Part shown: positions 57,501-64,000 of the stretch, one piece after another
How positions within the stretch are numbered: the stretch's first letter is position 1
Layout of the letters: each line of letters begins with the position of its first letter
DNA from: Tillus elongatus
Lineage: Eukaryota; Arthropoda; Insecta; Coleoptera; Cleridae
Length of the DNA stretch: 64,000 nt
Reading direction: 5' to 3'
Assembly (NCBI GenBank): GCA_964006375.1
Contig: OZ023263.1
Location: 137,016,063-137,080,062 of the forward strand
Program-made: the position numbers and the translations under genes
The notes under the pieces: generated by a model
Database searches by the model: none
What the model was told of the DNA's origin: nothing
What the model saw: the letters and a program-made list of their open reading frames with translations, nothing else

Positions 57501-60027
57501 AGACTGTTAAAAAGTTTTTAACATTGCCAAGTTCTATCATCTTATTTTCACTTATTAGGATTATTTTAAAGATCTCTCCAACTTTTTTTATAAGGCCACC
57601 AAGGCTATGAGCTGAAGCGGGGGCATAGTATGATGACTTTTTGCTGTTGAATTTGGCGACTTGATTTATGCCTTCAAGTATAGTTGAATATAACTGTGGT
57701 TGGAAAATGTCCTTAAGCTCCTTCACATGGGGTGTCATATCACGCATTGTGATAAGAAATCTTCCCAGTAGCCTTAGTCTGCTTCTAATCATCGGGAAAT
57801 CTTTTTCCATTTTGTATTTTTTACACCAATTATTACCAGATGATATGGCAAGCGCATCATATTTTACAGCAGCTGTTATCTGGTCATCCCTCATATATGG
57901 AAATATCTCATTTTTTAATACATCACATGCAGTGTGATGTAGGTTACATTCTATTTTTCTTCCTAAAGGTCCTGTAGACCTTTGCCCAATAGATTGTGGA
58001 TTGCACAATTTCACATGTCTACGAATGCTATTTCTGGCATAGTAGCCCTTACAAAATGGACATATTCTGTAATGATTTAAATCATGGAGTGAAATGTTTT
58101 TCCGACTGACTGCAATGAAGTCACCATTATTATATGCTTTATTAGTGTTGAACATAAGCTGACCCTTTTTTCTCAATTCCTCTATTAACTTCTCACGTTC
58201 CCGAGTTTCTAGAAAAATATATCAAATCATATATACATATGCATACACATAGATTGTCTTTTTTAAAAAAATACTCCATTGAAAATGTCAACGTAATTTC
58301 TAAAACGCTGCCTTCAAAAAGAGGGAGTACTAAAGACAAAAACTGTTATATTTCTTCTCAGTGTTACTGGAGGTATCTCCATGTTTTCGTTTCCACATTA
58401 TTAATCAATGGCAAAATTAACATGAAAATCATAACCTTGCCAACATAAATCAAAAACGCATGTTCATGTGTGTAATGTAAAATGTGAGAGGACACTTTGT
58501 TTTGAAGATAAAAAACAGTTCTCACAAAATTATACTAATGTACATTTTCCTCATAAAGCTTCAGCTTGATACTTAATAAACACATTTTGTTTCAGACATC
58601 CCTTCTAAGAGTGACAGAATTAAGGCTGACAAGATTAATATTCATTAGCCTTTATATTTGTAGAACAACCTAACAAACAGTGTAATACTAGAAACAAGCA
58701 AGCATCAAAAAGCATTAAAAAAAGCAGTCTTATTGAGAAATGTCTGAATAACAATCTAAAACTACACATATGGTACTTACTGTTGGGCATATACAAGAAT
58801 TTTTTCACTTCTTCTTGATCTTTGTGAACAGTTATGAAGTGACGACTGATGTTAGTTTTCAGAGTCTTACAGAATACACAGAATTCTTGTTTTGTGTTCA
58901 TTTTAGGTTGCTGAAGAAATTCTATTATAGTGTTGTCAGAGGGAACATACAGTGAAGACACTGTGTCACTCCACTGTAGAGGTTTAACTGGAACAAAGTT
59001 GTTTACATTGTCGAAATCGTTCGGTTTCTCCAGTTGTACAGCACATGTTGTTTCTTCCATATTGGCAGAATCATTCGCATTACAAAACTCATTAGTGGAT
59101 CCTGCTGGTGGGGCAACATGAGCAAACCTGTTGTTCTGAGAGAATCGATTTTCTCTAGTAGACTGTGAGGAATGCTTAGCATTTTCATGAAGTATTTGAT
59201 TCTGACTGTCAACAGCGAAGTCCTTTTGCATAACTTCAAAATGAGAATCTGGAAGCAGATTAACTTTGCAACTATACACTGCCTCTCTCCCTTGTAAAGG
59301 TATAACTGGAACAAAACTCTTCGCACTGTGACAATCATTTGGTTTCTCCAGTTGTAAAACATATGTTGTCTGTTCCATCTTGGCAGAATCATTCTCATTA
59401 TAAACCTGATTGCTGGATTCTGCTGGTTGGGCAACATGAGCATGAGCCAAATTGTTGTCTTGTTTCTGATCGTCAATAGCTATTGGTTGGGCAACATGAG
59501 CATGAGCCAAATTGTTGTCTTGTTTCTGATCGTCAATAGCTGCTGGTTGGGCAACATGAGCATGAGCCAAATTGTTGTCTTGTTTCTGATCGTCAATAGC
59601 TGCTGGTTTGGCAACATGAGCATGAGCCAAATTGTTGTCTTGTTTCTGATCGTCAATAGCTGCTGGTTGGGCAACATGAGCATGAGCCAAATTGTTGTCT
59701 TGTTTCTGATCGTCAATAGCTGCTGGTTGGGCAACATAAGCATGAGCCAAATTGTTGTCTTGTTTCTGATCGTCAATAGCAAAGCCATTTTGTATGACAT
59801 CAAAACGACAATCCCGAAGCAGAATCACTTTGCAATTGTACATTTGTTTCATCATATTTGTTGCCATCTCTCTGGAATTTGTCGTGAAAATCCTTTTGGC
59901 TCTATAATATTTTCCATCCAAATATTTACCCATCATACCATTTTTTGTATATTTTATTTGGGAAGGCTTAAGTATTTGTATTATACTATCTTCATAGTAG
60001 TAAGCCAGTATGAACACTTTTCCCAAC
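54299..60027 (-). CDS. Crypton-like tyrosine recombinase gene, five exons, intact frame
   Basis: Five exons (60027-58781, 58208-56719, 56291-56195, 56000-55770, 54537-54299) join with GT-AG borders and matching phases, giving about 1,100 residues without a stop. Order: N-terminal region with tandem repeats, C2H2 finger (CVFC...HFITVH), second finger (CPFC...HVKLC), tyrosine-recombinase-like domain, KKRK basic motif, two Myb/SANT-like modules. The recombinase part keeps the R, K, R, H, Y set. Known of the family: Crypton transposons and Crypton-derived animal genes pair such recombinases with DNA-binding domains. Inferred: nuclear DNA-binding recombinase or domesticated derivative. The first exon is missing: the long frame opens only at GTG (60080), and an acceptor (TTCTGATTGCAG) lies at 60028. 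Alternatively translation starts at ATG near 59949. Confidence 0.8.
54538..55769 (-). other. Intron 4 of the recombinase-like gene
   Basis: 1.23 kb, AT-rich, with ATT trinucleotide runs near 55380-55420 and 55620-55650. No coding or transposon remnant recognised. Confidence 0.55.
55770..56000 (-). CDS. Recombinase-like gene, exon 4 (Myb/SANT-like)
   Basis: 231 nt between TTTTTCCAG and AAGG|GTAATT. Encodes HSWSSEEKDAVKRIFSGHI, Ser-Pro-Ser-x-Tyr-Glu-Val, and ESQILGCVNNIIARKK: a W..eE...v...F...I then I..cV.N pattern typical of Myb/SANT-like modules. Confidence 0.75.
56195..56291 (-). CDS. Recombinase-like gene, exon 3
   Basis: 97 nt between TTTTGCAG and GATC|GTAAGT. It encodes 32 residues, including QQPSKKRKTDEE, a classic monopartite nuclear-localisation-like motif. 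Confidence 0.75.
56292..56718 (-). other. Intron 2 of the recombinase-like gene
   Basis: 427 bp, AT-rich, bordered by GTAAGT and TTTTGCAG. No internal feature. Confidence 0.6.
56719..58208 (-). CDS. Recombinase-like gene, exon 2 with catalytic domain
   Basis: Acceptor TTTTTCTAG before 58208, donor AAT|GTAAGT at 56718. Counting from the internal Met at 58176: zinc finger C39, C42, H54, C58; putative catalytic R304 (NRRRAGEL), K336 (RGKLMRTVP), R412 (LLRKQAAT), H438 (DHLGHE) and Y447 (KIYSQP). The usual first His of HxxR is Thr409. Spacing fits a tyrosine recombinase fold. No break in 1,490 bp. Confidence 0.85.
58209..58780 (-). other. Intron 1 of the recombinase-like gene
   Basis: 572 bp, bordered by GTAAGT and TTTTTCTAG. 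No internal feature. Confidence 0.6.
58781..60027 (-). CDS. Recombinase-like gene, first visible exon
   Basis: Acceptor GATTGCAG before 60027, donor ACA|GTAAGT at 58780. It encodes FILAYYYEDSIIQILKP then GKYLDGKYYRAKRI, a short conserved-looking module, then two related modules of about 110 residues. Both modules contain CKV.LL.D..F.V and LEKPND...FVPV.PLQ; only the first has the 20-residue tandem repeats. A C2H2 finger closes the exon. Confidence 0.8.
59424..59783 (-). repeat. In-frame 60-bp tandem repeat, six units
   Basis: Six units of exactly 60 bp, nearly identical, encoding AIDDQKQDNNLAHAHVAQPA. Differences are single bases (e.g. AYVAQPA, AHVAKPA, IAIDD). The frame is preserved and there are no stops, so the array has expanded within a coding exon. 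Confidence 0.95.
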
Positions 60028-60119
60028 CTGCAATCAGAACGTTTCAACTTGAACAAAAAACTAGTAACTGTGCTCCACACACTTAATATGCAATTAATTA
60101 AAAGTGCGTCAACATTTAC

Positions 60120-60800
60120 TTAAGTTAAAACTATTAGGTATAAGTAAAGGTGAATATGTCGATAAGCGTCTGGTTTGCCTTTGACAAACGGGACTCGAAA
60201 CGAATAGGAGTGCTGGGCGAGAAGCTTAAATGGTTGAATTTTAACAAAATAATGTGTGTGCAAATAGCTGAATTTAAACCAGCTATCTTGAAAATAAACG
60301 GGGACGTAACATTTACGAGATATGTCCCTGTAAAGGTAAACTTTTCACCCTAAATGTTGCATCAGACTCCTGCTTGCATACACCCTTTTGCTTATTTTTC
60401 TTAATATCATCCTTGCCCTAGAAAGTACGTCAGCCGCTGTTTATTTAAGCCCTGTCTTATTCCCCTAGATTTTCAAATTTATTTTGCAGAGATTTGGCAA
60501 CACCGCGATGGAAGCAATCCATGGTGGAGTACATGTGTATATCTCGTAAATGGTGCTTAGCAGCGTTCACTTTCGGTAGAAAATTATATTAGGAAAACTA
60601 TGGAGACCTCTGAACATATCTATGTGGAAAATGTATCAAAATTCGACCATTTAAGCTCCCTACCCAGCACTTAACTCCAGGTCTCGCGTTTAGAATATGA
60701 CGAACATTCTGTGGATGCTTCTGAATTCTGAAGGCCACTGGGAACATTTTGTCAAAATTCGACCACACCCGTATCGGCATATGTACCCTCACTTAATTCT
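60120..60800. repeat. Imperfect inverted-repeat element
   Basis: 60150-60345 (GTGAATATGTCGATAAGCGTCTGG, CTGGGCGAGAAGCTTAAATGG) is related to the complement of 60600-60795 (GTACATATGCCGATACGGGTGTGG, CTGGGTAGGGAGCTTAAATGG). Terminal limits are unclear. It lies just upstream of the recombinase-like gene, where its missing first exon and promoter would be expected. Confidence 0.5.
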
Positions 60801-61360
60801 TGATCAAATAACAACTGTGCTTACCTTTTCATATTGACTTATGGAATAATCTATTAAAAAATCCACTAGGTGCACACAGAAAAGTTTCTTTATTGTTGAT
60901 CGTGGAACGATAAAAGCGCTGAACGGATATAATATGGGAACGGGAACCATGAACCACTGGCTGAAGAAAATTCACTTTATATGATGTCACCTGTAGGTAC
61001 TAGGTACTTTTTGTATGTCTGTCGCTTCTCACAAACTGCCAAACATTGGCGATTAGCGGTTACCGGTAGGCATTTAAACATTCCGGTATATGATTCGGCA
61101 CCAGTGCTTAAAGCTAGATGCATTTTCACAACAATTGGAAACCGTAGACCGGTTTCCCCAGCTCCAAATAACACAAAGTGTTAAAAAATGGAGACTGTAT
61201 ACAACCAACTAGCAATTTAATAAATTGTCAGCCCTGGCCCATTTCTACCCTAATATAGGGACAAAGTATGTAAGGCTAGATGCATTCTCACAACAATTAG
61301 AACGGTTTCGCTCTCATTAGAGCTCGTCAGTAGGGCATACTAATTGCAGTGAAAATACAC
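60801..61360. other. Intergenic, short direct repeat
   Basis: GCTAGATGCATT..CACAACAATT occurs twice (61113 and 61272). No gene seen. Confidence 0.45.
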
Positions 61361-61368
61361 CTATAAAG

Positions 61369-61980
61369 TAGAGGTGTCGTTATTAACATAACGTTATTTT
61401 ATAACGTTATTTTGTCGCAACGTTATAACTAATTTCAAAAAATAACATGTTCCTTGTTGCTCTCGTTGCGTAGTAAGTAAGTAGTATAAGTATAGTATTG
61501 TTATCGTGCTGATCTTGGTTACAGGAATGAAACCAGAAAGAAATTAACGACTTACCAAATTAATATGTATTACCCATTATGTATGTACGTCATTATTACA
61601 TAGCAATATTAAGTTATATTGAAGAGGCATGATAATAACAAAACATTTCATTACATATAAATAAAATAATAATATAAAATTTACGTATTAGAAAGGTAAG
61701 CTATTCACATGCCTCGGTTTACATTTAGAAATCAATTTTTTTTGTCACCCTGTTCTTATTTTAGTTAACGTAAACAAGTAACATCATAATACCATTACTA
61801 GGTCAAGTTAAATAAAATGTACGATATATAAATATATATTGATATAACGATTTTGTGATTATTAATTAAGATATCTCATTATTTAGTAGCGTTCCAAAAT
61901 AACGTTATTTGGGAACGTTGCTTATTTTTAATGGAACGGTCTGTAACGTTACATAAATGTAACAGTTATGCCCATCTCTA
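61369..61980. mobile_element. hAT-type MITE with 8-bp TSD
   Basis: CTATAAAG at 61361-61368 and again at 61981-61988 is a perfect 8-bp duplication. Ends TAGAGGTGTCGTTA and (complement) TAGAGATGGGCATAAC are imperfect inverted repeats of the hAT TAGAGATGGGC type. The interior is rich in AACGTTA/TAACGTT motifs near both ends. No ORF; mobilisation would depend on a transposase elsewhere. Confidence 0.9.
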
Positions 61981-62074
61981 CTATAAAGTAATATGGCTGA
62001 AGTAGCCAGCCTCTCAACACCGAGTGGTGAGCGTGTCGCCACCTAGTTGCGGAACCAAGTAGTATGTTGTCACA

Positions 62075-63880
62075 CCAGTGCTAATTTCATTTGTCAATTC
62101 CCATCTGCCTCGCAATCACTGCGGAGTGCCGAAATCCATACCATAATGCCGGACAGTGCTGAAAGACAGGTCGGAATGTTCCGTATTAATTTTTTAATTG
62201 GCAATGCAAAATAACTTAAAAACCTATAGGTACCTTTCTAATGTACTAAATGCGTCACATTTTTATATTTGGTTTGTCTCATTTAAATACATTGTAATAT
62301 TTGTCTGACTTTAATATTTTTTTAATTAGTTGTTAGTTATGTAAGAAGTAATGTTATGTAAGAAGTAATTTTTAAAGTTATATCTGAGCTCTTTTTAATT
62401 ATTTTTTTTTCATAGTTATATTCATTTTATGAACAAACCTGTCTGTAGAAAATATGGTATGAAGAGAGTAAGGCAATATTAAATAATAAAAAAAAAATAG
62501 AAATCTATCAAAATATAATCATGTGAATAAAAACTCTTTTTACTGTCCTGCTCCATGAGACTGTAATTGTAATTCCAATTTTGATACAACCCATTAAGCC
62601 TAATCCGTCATTGAAATATAATTCAAAACGTGATCCAACATCATCTCTAGGACAAAGAAAAGAAGTAGCCTCTGTAGTTGTCAGAGTATGGTTGTGTGAT
62701 CCTCTCAATTCAATAACCGCTGGATATCCGTCCTGTCGAAAAAAAAAAACAAGAATATTTTAAAATACTTCGTTTATCAACTATGTGTATACATAATTAC
62801 CTTCACATACGAATCTTTTTTCTTTGTATCCTTTGTCAATAACTTTATTGTGATAATCAGTTCAGCCTGACATTGCGTATTTTTTGATTTACCTCTTTTG
62901 TTTTCATCTCTTTTAACTCTTTTATGGCCACTGCGATGACAAATAAAAGTCTTTCTGAAAGGTATATACATATTTTAATTGGGTGTCTCCGTGCATATAA
63001 AGTTCACCAATTAAGTAATCCTTCATTCTAAATATAGGTCTGTTATCCTTTAATGGGCAATCAATATTTTTTAATAAAAAGAATTGGCGTTCCGCCGCCG
63101 TCAAACTACTATTTAAGTTCTTTTAATGTTTAATAAATAATTATTTATGAGTTAGTATGGAATATCGCTTGGCCTCTTGGTATTATTGAGATCATTATTA
63201 TTTGAGTACTCTAGAGTGAAGATGTAGAGATTTTCTGTTTCATTATTAAAATATATCGTTTTAAAGTACAAGTGGGTTATTGATAATAAAATAAAAACAA
63301 ATTTCACTCCAAGCTATGATTTCTATGATGATATTTTGAATAATTCATTTTTAAGCTCTTTCAGCAATTTTGACGTGACATTCAGTGTACACGTGTCTCT
63401 TCTCTTCTTACTTTATGTTATTCCAATAGGATCAAAACACATTCAATCTGCTAATAAGTGAACTCGTTTATAGGCATATTGTATTAATAGGTTTGGCTAA
63501 AAAACATTGTTTCACTTACCTATATAAAAACAGAGAAGCATTTTTAGGACTTGACGCTATGACGTAAATGTCTGCTCTTCATATTCAGCCAACCACTGCA
63601 CTACTTCTGCTTCAGTTTGTAAATTACCCTTGTACAGATTTTCCGAAACTTTTATCAATCTTTCCATACTTAATTTTATAACCTATTAACTTACTAGTGG
63701 TACGTATGAGTAATTTATCAGTAATGAGATTGTGGCATGCGCGCGAAGCCGATACCAGCAAAAAACAGTAAGTAACATTTCGACCTGTGTTTCAGCACTG
63801 TTTAGCATTCTGGTATGGATTTCGGCACTCCGCGGTGATTGGTGAGGCAGATGCGAGTTGTACAATGAAATTAGTAGTGA
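62075..63880 (-). mobile_element. MULE-like element with ~105-bp TIRs (probable)
   Basis: 62075-62180 and 63774-63880 are inverted repeats with about 80% identity by eye (shared: CTAATTTCATT, CATCTGCCTC, GGAGTGCCGAAATCCATACCA, GTGCTGAAA, CAGGTCGGAATGTT). They enclose coding exons of a FAR1-like DNA-binding domain, as in Mutator-like transposases, but no DDE region. No TSD identified, so the exact ends are uncertain. Confidence 0.6.
62508..62971 (-). CDS. FAR1-like zinc-binding domain fragment, two exons
   Basis: Exon A (about 62956-62801) encodes KTFICHRSGHKRVKRD, KSKNTQCQAELIITIKL and TKKKDSYVK. A 68-bp intron (GTAATT...TTTTCGACAG, 62800-62733) follows in phase 0. Exon B (62732-62508) reads DGYPAVIELRGSHNHTL then TSFLCPRDDVGSRFELYF. 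Cys, Cys and HNH spacing matches the FAR1/WRKY-GCM1-type zinc-binding domain next to MULE transposases. An upstream frame (63104-62972: RPIFRMKDYLIGELYMHG) may belong to it but is out of register. Truncated at 62508; probably not functional as a transposase. Confidence 0.5.
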
Positions 63881-64000
63881 TGGGTCGTTATTTAACTTGC
63901 TGTAACGGTTGCCGAGCCGCAACGGTAACCACCTGTTATGGATATATAAAACTAACAGCTACAAAATTACGCTTTACAGTAAACTAGAATTCAGACTCGT

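Noticed and set aside
57323..57937. Plus-strand frames of 89-95 codons within 57.3-57.9 kb
   Set aside because: Antisense shadows of recombinase-like exon 2, hydrophobic because of the complementary codons.
59424..59783. 60-bp repeat array as a CRISPR
   Set aside because: Units are contiguous with no unique spacers, lie in an exon, and the genome is eukaryotic.
59427..60086. 219-codon plus-strand frame repeating MGNMSMSQIVVLFLIVNS
   Set aside because: It is the antisense of the in-frame 60-bp repeats in the recombinase-like gene. The hydrophobic repeat is a by-product; the minus strand has splice sites and domains.

Overview
The window reads as arthropod, probably insect, nuclear DNA. It is AT-rich, intron-bearing and packed with decayed transposable elements and about 26 long (AT)n or (AT)n(GT)n microsatellites. 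TACCTA-type motifs recur near the left end. I see no bacterial-type gene organisation, rRNA, canonical tRNA gene or CRISPR array. The insect order cannot be fixed from this window.

Layout. 0-5.7 kb: copies of a repeat family with an internal AT microsatellite (here called ACH, AT-core hairpin), a nested MITE and a SINE. 5.9-14 kb: two related LINE copies, an older LINE remnant, and a Penelope-like element (PLE) with a 190-bp-arm palindrome, a GIY-YIG domain and a well-formed hammerhead ribozyme. 14-25 kb: mostly ACH copies, including a 0.9-kb tandem array, plus a broken Merlin-type transposase. 26-32 kb: a LINE 3' end, a mariner with ~425-bp inverted repeats inserted at TA in an AT run, and a Tc1-like element starting at the end of the next AT run. 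32.9-39.75 kb: a complete but dead BEL/Pao LTR retrotransposon (LTRs, 5-bp TSD, gag-protease-RT-integrase) with an ACH copy inside gag. 40-46.8 kb: small inverted-repeat elements, a large ACH copy, a second PLE with a decayed hammerhead, a LINE 3' end and a MITE remnant. 47-50.5 kb: a Jockey-type LINE inserted with an 11-bp TSD in the LTR of another LTR retrotransposon. 52.0-54.26 kb: a dead Tigger/pogo element with TIRs and TA duplication.

54.3-60.0 kb on the minus strand holds the only long coding region that looks alive. Five exons with consistent GT-AG splice phases would encode about 1,100 residues: a repeat-rich N-terminal region with six 20-residue tandem repeats, two zinc fingers, a tyrosine-recombinase-like domain with R, K, R, H and Y in place, a KKRK nuclear-localisation-type motif and two Myb/SANT-like modules. 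It resembles Crypton-type recombinases and could be a live Crypton or a domesticated derivative. The first exon and start codon were not found, and the 3' UTR probably runs into the Tigger element.

61.37-61.98 kb is a hAT-type MITE with a perfect 8-bp TSD. 62.07-63.88 kb is an inverted-repeat element carrying two exons of a FAR1-like DNA-binding domain, probably a deletion derivative of a Mutator-like element.

The genes do not form a pathway. The window is a layered record of transposition: elements sit inside each other, several TA-target elements border AT microsatellites, and the recombinase-like gene stands out as intact.
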